Of a stretch of DNA of 64,000 bases, positions 45,799-54,758 are shown in pieces. Source of the DNA: Streptomyces sp. NBC_01689 (GTDB lineage: Bacteria; Actinomycetota; Actinomycetes; Streptomycetales; Streptomycetaceae); assembly GCF_036250675.1 (NCBI RefSeq), contig NZ_CP109592.1, positions 6,696,001 through 6,760,000 of the forward strand, written 5' to 3'. The translations under genes and the position numbers were made by a program. Numbering within the stretch: position 1 is the stretch's first letter; each line of letters begins with the position of its first letter. A model generated the notes under the pieces. It was not told the origin of the DNA. It saw only the letters and a program-made list of their open reading frames with translations, and searched no databases.

Positions 45799-46338
45799 AT
45801 GGGGGATCGGAAACACACGCGTGACGAGGAGTTCCGGGGTTTTGTCGTGGGCCGCTGGCCGCGGCTGCTGCGTACGGCGTTCCTCCTCACGGGGGAGCAG
45901 TACGCGGCCGAGGACCTGGTCCAGTCGACGCTGGAACGGGTCTACGTGGCCTGGCGCAGGGTCGGCACGGCCGACGACCCCGACGCGTACGTACGGCGCG
46001 TGATGATCAACGCGCATGCCCGCAGACACCGACGGCGGCTCAAGGAGTTCCTGGCGCCGAAGGACGATTCGGGCCTCCGGCACGAGGTTCCCGAGGGCGC
46101 CGACCGGATGGCCCAGGCCGACGACCGCGGTGCCCTGCTGGCGGCCCTCGCCCAACTGCCGCCCCGCCAGCGCGAGGCGGTGGTCCTGCGGTACTGGGAG
46201 GACCTGAGCGAGGCGACGGTGGCGGAGGCGATGGGCTGCTCGGTGGGCGCGGTGAAGAGCAACGCGGCGAAGGGGATCGCGAAGCTCCGCGCCGTACCTG
46301 GACTGGCCGACATGGTGGCGTACGGAGGGCGGAAGTGA
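45799..46338 (+). CDS. SigE-family ECF RNA polymerase sigma factor (SigE/ECF41-unrelated type)
   Basis: 179 aa. Region 2: FRGFVVGRWPRLLRTAFLLT, then AAEDLVQSTLERVYVAWRRV with the conserved D-L-V-Q segment that binds core polymerase and the -10 region. Region 4: LPPRQREAVVLRYWEDLSEAT and VAEAMGCSVGAVKSNAAKGIAKL, the -35 recognition helix-turn-helix. This is the 'SigE family sigma factor' class abundant in Streptomyces. ATG 45799 has GAGGAGG with 5-base spacing. The next gene starts at 46335, overlapping the stop by four bases, and encodes a one-helix membrane protein that is probably its anti-sigma factor. Confidence 0.87.
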   Translation: MGDRKHTRDEEFRGFVVGRWPRLLRTAFLLTGEQYAAEDLVQSTLERVYVAWRRVGTADDPDAYVRRVMINAHARRHRRRLKEFLAPKDDSGLRHEVPEGADRMAQADDRGALLAALAQLPPRQREAVVLRYWEDLSEATVAEAMGCSVGAVKSNAAKGIAKLRAVPGLADMVAYGGRK

Positions 46339-47174
46339 TGAACGCGGACCGGGAGACGGATCACGGCATGACGCACGGGGACATCGCCGTGCTGCTGGCC
46401 ACGGCGGCGGACGAGGTGACGATCGGCCCGGCCCCGTGCCAGGCGGTCGTCCGCGGCGGCCGGCGCCGCAGGGCCCGCCGCTGGATGATGGCCGCGACCG
46501 CGGCGCTGGTGGTCGCCGGCTCGACGGGGACGCTGGCGCTGGCCGGGACGGCGGACGACGGCGCGAAGCGGGTCGCGCCGGCCGCGACGCGCCCGCCGGT
46601 GCGCGACGCACGGCATCTGTACGCGCCGCGGAGCAGCGACCTGGCCAGGGGAACCGACCACGGCAGGAAGTGGAAGGTGGTCGTCTCCGTGTGGGGAGCG
46701 CCCCGCGACCGGACGGAGGCGCAGCGCCAGCTGGACGCCATGGCCGGGGCCGGGTTCGGGAATCCGGGGGTGGAGCCGCCGACCGCCGCCGGACTCGTCG
46801 GCAGGAGCGCGTACTTCGTGCGGCTGACCGTGGACGGCAGGACGTCGACCGAGGTGCGGGGGGTGTTCGACAGGCGCGGCACCCTGTCGGGCCGGGAGGT
46901 GTGGTCCGCCGCGCTGCCGCTGGAGATCAGGAGGACGACGCCGAGGGGGTCCGGCGAACGGCTCGTGATCGGCCGGGTCTCCACGACCGCCCAGGAGGTC
47001 ACCTGCACCTGGGACGACACCACGACGACCACGGCGTACCGGCCCGCCCCGGGTACGGGCATCGCCGGGGACTTCGAGGACCTGATCCGTCCGGCGGAAG
47101 GTTCGCCGTCCGACTGGTTCGTCTGCCTGGGACCGGAGGGCAGGACCTTCAGAGCGGCGGCGGTGACGAGGTAG
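46335..47174 (+). CDS. One-helix membrane protein, probable anti-sigma factor
   Basis: 279 aa. The first ~45 residues are cytosolic with VLLATAADEVTIGPAPCQAVVRGG, followed by a membrane helix (WMMAATAALVVAGSTGTLALAG) and a large extracytoplasmic domain (WKVVVSVWGAPRDRTEAQRQL, YFVRLTVDGRTSTEVRGVF). No ZAS zinc motif (H-x3-C-x2-C) is visible, so the sigma contact may differ. It overlaps the sigma gene by four bases (GTG 46335), strongly suggesting a sigma/anti-sigma pair that senses the envelope. The signal is unknown. Its function is inferred from layout only. Confidence 0.65.
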   Translation: MMNADRETDHGMTHGDIAVLLATAADEVTIGPAPCQAVVRGGRRRRARRWMMAATAALVVAGSTGTLALAGTADDGAKRVAPAATRPPVRDARHLYAPRSSDLARGTDHGRKWKVVVSVWGAPRDRTEAQRQLDAMAGAGFGNPGVEPPTAAGLVGRSAYFVRLTVDGRTSTEVRGVFDRRGTLSGREVWSAALPLEIRRTTPRGSGERLVIGRVSTTAQEVTCTWDDTTTTTAYRPAPGTGIAGDFEDLIRPAEGSPSDWFVCLGPEGRTFRAAAVTR

Positions 47175-47210
47175 CGGCGGCAGCCGCGTGGCGACGCGGG
47201 CGGGCGCCGG

Positions 47211-47852
47211 TCAGAGCCATCCCTGCTGACGGGCCTCCCGCATCGCCTCCATACGGTTGCGGGTGCCGGTCTTGCCGATGGCGGAGGACAGGTAGTTGCG
47301 GACCGTGGACTCGGAGAGGTGGAGCCGGCCCGCGATGTCGGCGACGGTGGCGCCGTCCACCGAGGCCTTCAGCACGTCGCACTCGCGGGCGGTGAGCGGA
47401 CTGGGCCCGGCGCTCAGCGCGGCCGCGGCCAGCGCCGGGTCGATGACCCGCTCGCCGGTCAGCACCCGGCGGATCGCCGCGGCCAGTTCCTCCACGGGTC
47501 CGTCCTTGACCAGGAACCCCGCGGCGCCCGCTTCCATCGCGCGCCGCAGATATCCGGGCCGGCCGAACGTGGTGAGGATCAACACCCGGCAGTCCGGGGC
47601 CTGTCGGCGCAGTTCGGCGGCCGCGTCCAGACCGCTCATGCCGGGCAGTTCGATGTCCAGCAGGGCCACGTCCGGGCGGTGCAGCAGCACCGCGTCCACG
47701 ATCGCGTCGCCCGTCCCGACCTGCGCGACCACCTCCAGATCGTCTTCCATGCCGAGCAGCAGGGCGAGCGCGCCGCGCATCATTCCCTGGTCCTCGGCGA
47801 GCAGGACCCGCACACACTTCACCGGCCGCTGATCCCGGGGCATCTCGTCCAC
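47211..47852 (-). CDS. LuxR-type response regulator (DesR-like)
   Basis: 213 aa. Receiver: RVLLAEDQGMMRGALALLL, then DVALLDIELPGMSGLDAAAEL (phosphorylated Asp) and LILTTFGRPGYLRRAMEAGAAGFLVKD (Thr and Lys switch residues). Output: LTARECDVLKASVDGATVAD and IAGRLHLSESTVRNYLSSAIGKTG, the LuxR helix-turn-helix. It is the partner of the upstream histidine kinase gene and likely controls the ABC exporter that precedes it on the same strand, a layout common in Streptomyces. The GTG 47852 start has no strong RBS; VRVLLAED may mark the fold start. Confidence 0.87.
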   Translation of the reverse strand: MDEMPRDQRPVKCVRVLLAEDQGMMRGALALLLGMEDDLEVVAQVGTGDAIVDAVLLHRPDVALLDIELPGMSGLDAAAELRRQAPDCRVLILTTFGRPGYLRRAMEAGAAGFLVKDGPVEELAAAIRRVLTGERVIDPALAAAALSAGPSPLTARECDVLKASVDGATVADIAGRLHLSESTVRNYLSSAIGKTGTRNRMEAMREARQQGWL

Positions 47853-47910
47853 GGGCCCAGCGTAGGCCCGCGAAGGCGCCGTGTCCCGGACGGGCGAGGT
47901 GAGAGAGGGG

Positions 47911-49293
47911 TCACGGCACCCTGGGCGCCTTGGACAGCGGCCCGCCCGCCGGGTCCACGGCGGGCGGGACCTCCGTCGGACGTTCCCCCTTCACGTCGGC
48001 GGCCGCCGCGGAGAGGCCGTCCCCCGTGGGGAGTTCGCCCTCCACCGGGAGTTCGCCTTCCACGGGGAGTTCGGCGGTGACGGTGAAACCGCCGCGCGGG
48101 GACGGGCCGGCCCGCAGCGAGCCGCCGGCCGCCGCCAGGCGTTCGGTCAGCCCCTTCAGACCGGTCCCGCCGACACCCGGCACCGACGGCGGGGAGACCA
48201 GACCGTCCCCGTCGTCCGCGACCTCCAGACGGACCCGGTCCCGTGTGCCGGCGACGACGATCTCGCAGCGGGTCGCACCGCTGTGCCGGACGACGTTGGT
48301 GACCGCCTCGCGCAGCACCCACCCCAGCAGCGCCTCGGACCGCGGCACGAGGGGCGGCCCCGACTGCCGTACGACCGGGTCGACGCCCACCGCGGACAGC
48401 GCGGAGCGGGCCCGGTCCAGCTCGGTGGCGAGGCTGCCCTCGCGGTAGCCCGTGACCGCCTCGCGGATCTCCGTGAGGGCTTGGCGCCCGACCGACTCGA
48501 TGTCCGTGATCTGCACCAGGGCCGACTCCAGGTCGCGGGGCGCCAGCCGGCGGGCCGCCTCCGACTTCACCACGATCACGGAGAGCGTGTGACCGAGCAG
48601 GTCGTGCAGGTCCCGCGAGAAGCGCAGCCGTTCCTTCTCGACGGCGCGCCGGGCGAGCTCCTCACGGGCCGCCCGCAGCTCCCGTACCGCCTCGGAGAGG
48701 GACAGGATCGCCGCCGTGACCATCGTGGACAGGAAGGTGCCGTACGCGATGTTGATCGCGTCCCAGCCCTCCTGGAAGCCGGAGACACCGCCCGCCACCG
48801 CGGCGAGGCCGATGCCCGTCCGGCCGAGCCAGCGGCCGCGCAGGGTCGCTCCCGTCGCCAGACCCAACAGCGGGAAGAACAGCAGCCAGTTGCCGCCGTA
48901 GCCGATGGCGAGGCCGCAGGTCAGCACCGCCAACGCGGCGAGCGCCAGCCGTGTGGAGCGGGCCTCGCGCGTCACCTTCACGAAGGCGCGGAACGCGACG
49001 TAGATGTACAGGGAGTTGAAGGTGAGCAGGCCGATCGCGCCGATCCAGGGGTTCGCGGTCGTGCCCTGGAACAGGTTGGAGAAGGCGCCCATGCCCAGCA
49101 GCAGCCAGGGCAGCAGGGTGAACCCGGTCGGCGGCGGACCGGGATTCTCCGGCAGCGGCTGCCCGCTCCTGTCCGCGGCACGCCGCGCCGCCTTGAAACC
49201 CGCCATCTCCGCCCTCCACCGCCGCCGTGACTCCCGCCACGTCCTCGTCCGGCGGACGAGCCCTCGTATCCACGAGCTGTCCGTCCACGCCAT
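47911..49293 (-). CDS. Sensor histidine kinase, DesK-like (HisKA_3)
   Basis: 460 aa. After a hydrophilic N-terminus there are six or seven membrane helices (FTLLPWLLLGMGAFSNLF and so on), a coiled-coil (LSEAVRELRAAREELARRAVEKERL), and the phosphoacceptor RFSRDLHDLLGHTLSVIVV. The ATPase end has REAVTNVVRHSGA (N-box), VADDGDGL (G1) and GTGLKGLTERLAAAGG (G2). A Pro/Glu-rich tail with a short repeat (LPVEGELPVEGELPT) ends the protein. It phosphorylates the regulator encoded next. The input is unknown; DesK-like kinases may sense membrane order. ATG 49293 with GGGGAG upstream. Confidence 0.87.
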   Translation of the reverse strand: MAWTDSSWIRGLVRRTRTWRESRRRWRAEMAGFKAARRAADRSGQPLPENPGPPPTGFTLLPWLLLGMGAFSNLFQGTTANPWIGAIGLLTFNSLYIYVAFRAFVKVTREARSTRLALAALAVLTCGLAIGYGGNWLLFFPLLGLATGATLRGRWLGRTGIGLAAVAGGVSGFQEGWDAINIAYGTFLSTMVTAAILSLSEAVRELRAAREELARRAVEKERLRFSRDLHDLLGHTLSVIVVKSEAARRLAPRDLESALVQITDIESVGRQALTEIREAVTGYREGSLATELDRARSALSAVGVDPVVRQSGPPLVPRSEALLGWVLREAVTNVVRHSGATRCEIVVAGTRDRVRLEVADDGDGLVSPPSVPGVGGTGLKGLTERLAAAGGSLRAGPSPRGGFTVTAELPVEGELPVEGELPTGDGLSAAAADVKGERPTEVPPAVDPAGGPLSKAPRVP

Positions 49294-49485
49294 GTCCGCG
49301 CTCCCCGTTCCCTGATCCTGTCGGCCCGTCCCGCCGTCCCGCCGCCCCGGCGTCCCGGTGCCACGTCTTCCCGTTCCCGTTGCCGTTCGCGTCCCCGCCG
49401 GTACCGGCGTCCGGGCGGCGGCCCGGTGCCGGAGGGGGCGGGCCGCCGCGGTCCGGACGGCCCGCCCCGCGGACGGAGAGATGGC

Positions 49486-50205
49486 TCAGACGGACCGGCC
49501 CGCCCTGCGGTACGAGACCACAGCGTACGAACCGAAGGCCAGCAGCCAGGCCATGAGCACCGCGACCGCGCCCGGCGCCGGGGCGTGCCCGTCGGTGACG
49601 GACAGGCCGAGCTCGGCGAAGCGGTTGGCCGGGGTGTACACGGACAGCGACTGCAGCCAGCCGGGGAACAGCGTGATCGGGAACCACAGCCCGCCCACCA
49701 CCGAGAGCCCCAGGTTGCAGGCCATGTTCGCGACGCCGGTGGTCTGCGCGGTCAGCCGGTAGCCGTTGCCGAGGCCGAGCAGGGTGAACGGGACGGAGCC
49801 GAGCCAGAGCAGCAGGGCGACCTCCGCCCACTGCCAGGCCGCCATCCGTACGCCGTTGACCAGACCGCCCGCCGTCAGCACCGCGGCGATCGCCGGCAGC
49901 ACGGTCACCGAGCCGGTCAGCGCCCGCCCCAGCACCACCTCGCGCGGTGTCATCGGCGTCACCCGCAGCTGCCGCAGCCAGCCCGTCGACCGGTCCTCGG
50001 CGACCCCGCCCCCGGTGTTCAGCGCCGAGCCCACCGCGCCGTACGCGGCCATCCCGATCATCGAACCGGTCTTCCAGCCGCCGTCGTCGTCCCCGCCGAG
50101 GTTGGTGAAGAGCAGGTACATCATCACCGGCATCGCGACGCCACCGATCACGAACCCGGTGTCGCGCAGGGTCCGGCGGACCTCCAGTCGCAGGTAGTCC
50201 AGCAT
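49486..50205 (-). CDS. ABC-2 type exporter permease
   Basis: 239 aa, six membrane helices. LRQLRVTPMTPREVVLGRAL is the coupling-helix region typical of drug/antibiotic ABC-2 permeases, and LSVVGGLWFPITLFPGWLQSL resembles the conserved C-terminal motif. The start ATG 50205 has GGAGG with 5-base spacing and overlaps the ATPase stop. It exports a substrate with the ATPase and, with the kinase/regulator pair downstream, forms a typical self-regulated exporter module. The substrate is unknown. Confidence 0.85.
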   Translation of the reverse strand: MLDYLRLEVRRTLRDTGFVIGGVAMPVMMYLLFTNLGGDDDGGWKTGSMIGMAAYGAVGSALNTGGGVAEDRSTGWLRQLRVTPMTPREVVLGRALTGSVTVLPAIAAVLTAGGLVNGVRMAAWQWAEVALLLWLGSVPFTLLGLGNGYRLTAQTTGVANMACNLGLSVVGGLWFPITLFPGWLQSLSVYTPANRFAELGLSVTDGHAPAPGAVAVLMAWLLAFGSYAVVSYRRAGRSV

Positions 50206-51107
50206 CACACCGCCTCCGAAGCAGTCGAGGTGAGAGCGAGGAAGGCGTCGTCCAGGGACGCCGGGGTGACCTCCAGGCCGCGGATCGAGCCGCGCCGGGC
50301 GAGCGCGACCACCGTCGCGTCCGAGTCGTCGGTCCGCAGCCGCGCCCGGTCCCCGCGCACCTCCACGGACACCACGCCGGGCAGCAGGGTCAGCCCCTGC
50401 GTACCCTCGCCGGCCAGGTCGAAGGAGACGAGGTTGCCGCCCACCGAACGCTTGAGCTGCTCACCGGTGCCGTCCGCGACGATCCGCCCCCGGTCGATGA
50501 CGAGGATCCGGTCCGCGTGCGCGTCGGCCTCGTCCAGGTAGTGCGTGGAGAACAGGACGGTGTGGCCGCGCCGCGCGTACGCCCGCATCGACGCCCAGAA
50601 CGCCTGCCGCGCCTCCACGTCCAGCGCGGCGGTCGGCTCGTCCAGCACGATCAGCGCGGGATTTCCGGCGAGCGCCACCGCGAACCGCACCCGTTGCGTC
50701 TGGCCGCCGGAGAGCCGGTCGGCGCGCCGCCCCGCCAGCTCCGCGATCCCCGCCAGCCGCAGCGCCTCGTCCACCGGCAGCGGCGCCGGATAGCGGCCCG
50801 CCACGAAGGAGACCAGCTCGCGGACGGTGACGCGGGACACCGGCCGCGCCTCCTGGAGCATGGCACCGACCAGTCCGGCCCGCACCGCCTGCTCCGGGGA
50901 CCCGCCGAAGAGGGAGACCGACCCCTCGTCGGGCTCGTTCAGGCCGAGCAGGAGGGAGATCGTCGTCGACTTGCCCGCCCCGTTGCGCCCGAGCAGCGCC
51001 ACCGTCTCGCCGCGCCTCATCTCCAGATCCACGCCGTCCACGGCGCGCACCGCGCCGAACGCCTTGACGGCCCCCGCGAAGGACACCGCCGTGTCCGTCC
51101 CCGTCAT
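50205..51107 (-). CDS. ABC exporter ATP-binding protein
   Basis: 300 aa. Walker A LLGRNGAGKSTTISLLLGL, a Q-loop (GAMLQEARPVSRVTVRELV), signature RLSGGQTQRVRFAVAL, Walker B ALIVLDEPTAALDV and switch His STHYLDEADAHA. The C-terminal ~80 residues are the extra domain of DrrA-like exporters. I start at ATG 51107 because GGGGGCGAGG lies just upstream; a longer frame from ATG 51251 would add a Thr/Gly/Arg repeat of ~48 residues and has no RBS. It overlaps the permease gene by one base. Confidence 0.87.
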   Translation of the reverse strand: MTGTDTAVSFAGAVKAFGAVRAVDGVDLEMRRGETVALLGRNGAGKSTTISLLLGLNEPDEGSVSLFGGSPEQAVRAGLVGAMLQEARPVSRVTVRELVSFVAGRYPAPLPVDEALRLAGIAELAGRRADRLSGGQTQRVRFAVALAGNPALIVLDEPTAALDVEARQAFWASMRAYARRGHTVLFSTHYLDEADAHADRILVIDRGRIVADGTGEQLKRSVGGNLVSFDLAGEGTQGLTLLPGVVSVEVRGDRARLRTDDSDATVVALARRGSIRGLEVTPASLDDAFLALTSTASEAV

Positions 51108-51345
51108 GCGCCTCGCCCCCTTCGTGCCCGCCGCCCCCGTCGTCGGCGTCTTCCCCTTCATCCGGTTCATCCGGTTCGTCCGGGTCGTGCCGGCGGTGCC
51201 GGTCACCCCGTCCGTGCCGGTCGTCCGTGTCGTCCCCGTCGTCGATGTCATGAGAACGACGCTACGAGCCGGGGTGGTGGGCCCGGCAGAGGCACTTGTG
51301 GGCAGTCGGCCGGGACAAATGTCACGGCCGGTGCCGGCCGCGGGA

Positions 51346-51362
51346 TCTGACAGGGCGTCAGT
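51346..51362. promoter_or_regulatory. Palindrome II (TCTGA-N7-TCAGT) upstream of the MaoC operon
   Basis: TCTGACA and GTCAGT arms with CAGGGCG between the TCTGA and TCAGT cores, 156 bp upstream of the MaoC start and 47 bp from the KstR-type box. Confidence 0.55.
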
Positions 51363-51409
51363 GGCCTTCACAACTCTGGGGTGCTGGGCTATACAGGGGG
51401 TCGCCGTAC

Positions 51410-51423
51410 TGGAACGCGTTCTA
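51410..51423. promoter_or_regulatory. Perfect KstR-type box upstream of the MaoC operon
   Basis: TGGAACGCGTTCTA matches TNNAACNNGTTNNA fully and lies 95 bp upstream of the MaoC start. GAACGCGTTC is a 10-bp perfect palindrome at its core. Confidence 0.7.
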
Positions 51424-51518
51424 GAACAGGCGGGTTCCGAGGCCCTGTGTCGACCTCGGTGCGGCCGACGGTGCGGACGGCCGCATCGAGGTCTTTCGCG
51501 CTAGTGATCAGGAGCCCT

Positions 51519-52403
51519 ATGCCCATCGACGCCGCACAGGCCCTCGCCGCCGAACCCCGCACCGGTGAGATCACCTGGGACCGCAAGGACGTTCAGCTCT
51601 ACCACCTCGGCATCGGGGCGGGCGCGAACCCGGACAAGTCCCAACCCGCCACGGACGCCGACGAGTTGCGATACACCCTCGAATCCGCCCTGCACGTCCT
51701 GCCGAGCTTCGCCACCGTCGCGGGCGCCGGCTCCCCCGGTGTGATCAGCGGTCTGTCCATGCCCGGCGTCGACGTCGACCTCAGCCGCGTCCTGCACGGC
51801 GGACAGCGCGTGGTGGTGCACCGCCCCCTGCCGGCCGAGGGCCGCGCGACGGCCACCGGGCGGATCGCCGCCGTGTACGACAAGGGCAAGGCCGCGATCC
51901 TGGTCATGCGCACCGAGGTCGTGGACGCCGGGGGACCGCTGTGGACGAACGACGCCCAGATCTTCGTACGGGGAGAGGGCGGGTGGGGCGGCGAGCGCGG
52001 CCCCTCCACCCGCCTCGACGCACCGGACGGGCCGCCGGACCGGACCGTCGAGCGCCCGGTCCGCCCGGACCAGGCGCTGCTCTACCGGCTCTCCGGAGAC
52101 TGGAACCCGCTGCACGCGGACCCCGAGTTCGCCAAGCTGGCCGGCTTCGACCGGCCGATCCTGCACGGACTGTGCACCTACGGCATGACGCTCAAGGCGG
52201 TCGTCGACACGCTGCTCGGCGGCGACGTGTCCCGTGTCCGCTCGTACACCACCCGCTTCGCCGGTGTCGTGTTCCCCGGCGAGACCCTGCGCATCCGCAT
52301 GTGGCGCGGGCCGGCCCCGGACGGCGGGATCCGGGTGACGGTGACCGCGGCCGACCGGGACGACGCTCCGGTACTGGCCGACACCGTCGTCGAGCACGCG
52401 TGA
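51519..52403 (+). CDS. MaoC-like enoyl-CoA hydratase (Rv3538-like)
   Basis: 294 aa, a double hot-dog hydratase. The N-terminal half (ITWDRKDVQLYHLGIGAG, VDLSRVLHGGQRVVVH, YDKGKAAILVMRTEV) and C-terminal half (ALLYRLSGDWNPLHADPEFAKLAGF, then RPILHGLCTYGM) follow mycobacterial Rv3538, with the catalytic D-x-N-P-L-H hydratase motif intact. It hydrates an enoyl-CoA during side-chain beta-oxidation of sterols. ATG 51519 has GGAG 5 bases upstream. It heads an operon with the alcohol dehydrogenase and SDR genes, behind a perfect KstR-type box. Confidence 0.85.
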   Translation: MPIDAAQALAAEPRTGEITWDRKDVQLYHLGIGAGANPDKSQPATDADELRYTLESALHVLPSFATVAGAGSPGVISGLSMPGVDVDLSRVLHGGQRVVVHRPLPAEGRATATGRIAAVYDKGKAAILVMRTEVVDAGGPLWTNDAQIFVRGEGGWGGERGPSTRLDAPDGPPDRTVERPVRPDQALLYRLSGDWNPLHADPEFAKLAGFDRPILHGLCTYGMTLKAVVDTLLGGDVSRVRSYTTRFAGVVFPGETLRIRMWRGPAPDGGIRVTVTAADRDDAPVLADTVVEHA

Positions 52404-52433
52404 GTTCAGCCCACCGTCGAGAGGAGCCGCACC

Positions 52434-53510
52434 ATGCGCGCAGCCGTACAGCACGAGACCGGGCAGGACAAACTCGACGTCCTCGACGACGTCGAGGCGG
52501 TGGGCTTCGGGCCCGGGCGGGTCAGGATCCGGGTGCGGGCCACCGGGCTGTGCCACTCGGACCTGTCCGCGATGAGCGGCGTACTGCCGCAGCCCGCGCC
52601 GTTCGTGCCCGGACACGAGGGAGCCGGAGAGATCACCGAGGTCGGCGAGGGCGTCACCCACCTCAAGCCGGGGGACCGGGTCGTCGTCTGCTGGCTGCCC
52701 GCCTGCGGCGCCTGTCCCGCCTGCCGACGCGGCCAGACCGAGCTGTGCCTGGCCGGCTTCATGAACGCGGGCACCCCCAACTTCAAGCGCTCCGGCCAGG
52801 ACGTCTTCGGTTTCGCCGGGACCGGGACCTTCGCGGAGGAGGTCGTCGTGGACGCGGGCTGCGCCGTGCCCATCCCCGACGACGTGCCCTTCGACATCGC
52901 GGCCCTCATCGGCTGCGGTGTCACCACCGGGCTCGGCGCCGCCCTCAACACCGCGGACGTGGCGGCCGGTTCGTCCGTCGCGGTGATCGGCTGCGGAGGC
53001 GTCGGGATCTCCGCGATCCAGGGCGCGCGGCTCAAGGGCGCAGCCGAGATCGTCGCCGTCGACCCGGTCGCCTCCCGTCGCGACGCGGCACTGAGGTTCG
53101 GCGCGACGAGGGCGGTCGCGCCGGACCAACTCGCCGACGCCAGGCAGTCGGTGACCGCGGGCGAGGGCTTCGACTACGTCTTCGAGGTCGTCGGCAGGTC
53201 GGCCACCGCCCGCACCGCCTACGAGAACACCCGGCGCGGCGGCACCCTCGTCGTCGTCGGCGCGGGCGCCATGGACGACTTCCTCCAGCTCAACATGTTC
53301 GAGCTGTTCTTCGACGAGAAGCGCATCCTGCCCTCCATGTACGGCGGCGGAGACGTCCTGCGCTCCTACGAGCGGACCGTCGCCCTCTGGCGTGCGGGCC
53401 GCATAGACCTGGAGGGCCTGATCACCCACCGGGTGCCGCTGTCCGGGATCAACGAGGCGCTGGACCAGATGCGGACGGGCACCGCCCTGCGCACCTGCAT
53501 CGAGATCTGA
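52434..53510 (+). CDS. Zinc-dependent alcohol dehydrogenase (class III-like MDR)
   Basis: 358 aa. RATGLCHSDLSAMSG gives the catalytic zinc Cys, PGHEGAGEITEVG the zinc His and Glu, LPACGACPACRRGQTELC the four structural zinc Cys, and VAVIGCGGVGISAIQGARL the NAD-binding Rossmann loop. It oxidises a primary or secondary alcohol with NAD+. In this operon it would act on the sterol side chain or an alcohol intermediate. ATG 52434 has GAGGAG upstream; it lies 30 bp after the MaoC gene. Confidence 0.87.
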   Translation: MRAAVQHETGQDKLDVLDDVEAVGFGPGRVRIRVRATGLCHSDLSAMSGVLPQPAPFVPGHEGAGEITEVGEGVTHLKPGDRVVVCWLPACGACPACRRGQTELCLAGFMNAGTPNFKRSGQDVFGFAGTGTFAEEVVVDAGCAVPIPDDVPFDIAALIGCGVTTGLGAALNTADVAAGSSVAVIGCGGVGISAIQGARLKGAAEIVAVDPVASRRDAALRFGATRAVAPDQLADARQSVTAGEGFDYVFEVVGRSATARTAYENTRRGGTLVVVGAGAMDDFLQLNMFELFFDEKRILPSMYGGGDVLRSYERTVALWRAGRIDLEGLITHRVPLSGINEALDQMRTGTALRTCIEI

Positions 53511-53639
53511 CGTCGCGTCCGCTCACGGACCCGACGGGCCCCGATCACCCGGACCCGACCCTGGATCCCTCCTGGATCCCCCTGGATCCGGCCCTGGATC
53601 CGGCCATGACCCCGACCCCGACCACCGCTGAGGACCCTG

Positions 53640-54596
53640 ATGTCACTGCCACTCGAAGGGCTGACCGCGATCGTCACCGGCGCGGGGCGCGGCCTCGGCC
53701 GGGCCGAGGCGCTGGAGCTCGCGGGCCTGGGCGCGTCCGTCGTCGTCAACGACTACGGACGCCCCGGGCGGGACGGTTCGGGCGCCGTCTCGGCGGCGCC
53801 GGCCGAGGAGGTCGCCGCCGAGATCCGGGCCGCGGGCGGCCGGGCCGTCGCCCACATCGGCGACGTCGCCGACCACGAACAGGCCCGTGGGCTGGTCGAG
53901 TCGGCGTTCGCCGAGTTCGGCGGGCTCGACATCCTGGTCAACAACGCGGGCATCCTGCGCGACCGGATGGTCTTCTCGATGTCCGAGGAGGAGTGGGACT
54001 CGGTGATCCGGGTCCATCTCAAGGGCCACTTCAACATGACGCACTTCGCCTCCGCGCACTGGCGGACCCGGTCCAAGGCGGCCGGCGCCCCCGTGTACGG
54101 ACGGATCGTCAACACCTCGTCGGAGGCGTTCCTCGCGGGCTCCGCCGGGCAGCCCAACTACGCGGCGGCCAAAGCCGGGATCGTCGGCCTGACCACGTCG
54201 ACCGCGCTGGCGCTCGCCCGGTACGGGGTGACGGCGAACGTCATCTGCCCGCGGGCCCGGACCCGGATGACCGAGGACGTGTTCGCGGGCCTCCCGGCCT
54301 CGCGGTCCGGTGCGGAGCCGGGGAAGGGGCTGGACCCGCTCGCCCCCGAGCATGTCGCCCCGCTCGTCGGCTACTTGGTCTCACCGGCCGCCGCGCACGT
54401 CAACGGGCAGCTGTTCGTGGCGCACGGCGGCATGGTCGCGGTCGTCGAACGGCCGCGGGTGGCCGTCAAGTTCGACACCGAGCAGGACGCCTTCACCTAC
54501 GAGGAACTCGACGCCCTGCTCAGCCCGCACTACGCCGCGCGCCCGCGCGGCGAGACGTTCGCGGCGGCCGAGGTCCTGGGCCTGACCCACGGATAG
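53640..54596 (+). CDS. Short-chain dehydrogenase (hydroxyacyl-CoA type, Rv3502c-like)
   Basis: 318 aa. AIVTGAGRGLGRAEALELAG is the TGxxxGxG dinucleotide motif, VNNAGILRDRMVFSMSEEEW the NNAG region, and INTSSEAF-like IVNTSSEAFLAG with YAAAKAGIVGL gives Ser-Tyr-Lys. The length and C-terminal part (VAHGGMVAVVERPRVAVKF) match the longer hydroxyacyl-CoA dehydrogenases seen in peroxisomal MFE-type and mycobacterial Hsd4A/Rv3502c proteins. It would oxidise the 3-hydroxyacyl-CoA made by the MaoC hydratase. ATG 53640 has GAGGA upstream. The 129-bp gap before it contains CTGGATCC repeats. Confidence 0.85.
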   Translation: MSLPLEGLTAIVTGAGRGLGRAEALELAGLGASVVVNDYGRPGRDGSGAVSAAPAEEVAAEIRAAGGRAVAHIGDVADHEQARGLVESAFAEFGGLDILVNNAGILRDRMVFSMSEEEWDSVIRVHLKGHFNMTHFASAHWRTRSKAAGAPVYGRIVNTSSEAFLAGSAGQPNYAAAKAGIVGLTTSTALALARYGVTANVICPRARTRMTEDVFAGLPASRSGAEPGKGLDPLAPEHVAPLVGYLVSPAAAHVNGQLFVAHGGMVAVVERPRVAVKFDTEQDAFTYEELDALLSPHYAARPRGETFAAAEVLGLTHG

Positions 54597-54671
54597 CGAC
54601 CGGCCCACCGGACCGGGACCGGCCCGCGGGCCGTGGTCCCGGGCACGCGGACGGGCTCCCGGCTACGGCAC

Positions 54672-54710
54672 GACGATGCCCCGCTCACCCGAGGCGAGCG
54701 GGGCATCGTC
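54672..54710. terminator. Strong bidirectional terminator
   Basis: GACGATGCCCCGCTC and GAGCGGGGCATCGTC form a perfect 15-bp stem with a 9-base loop between convergent genes (SDR ending 54596, small gene ending 54759). Confidence 0.85.
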
Positions 54711-54758
54711 CTGGTCCGACGTGCCGTCAGGCGGTCGTGCCGTCAGGCAGTCGTGCCG

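Larger units (their letters stand above)
51108..51518. other. Divergent promoter region, ABC exporter and MaoC genes
   Basis: 411 bases. The left part (51108-51250) is in frame with the ATPase gene and encodes a low-complexity Thr-rich stretch if translated, but has no RBS. The right part holds palindrome II (51346-51362) and a perfect KstR-type box (51410-51423) ahead of the MaoC gene. No separate gene is supported here. Confidence 0.6.

Noticed and set aside
51108..51371. Longer N-terminus of the ABC ATPase (starts at 51251 or 51371)
   Set aside because: The extra part is a Thr/Gly/Arg low-complexity stretch without an RBS, whereas ATG 51107 has one and fits family length.
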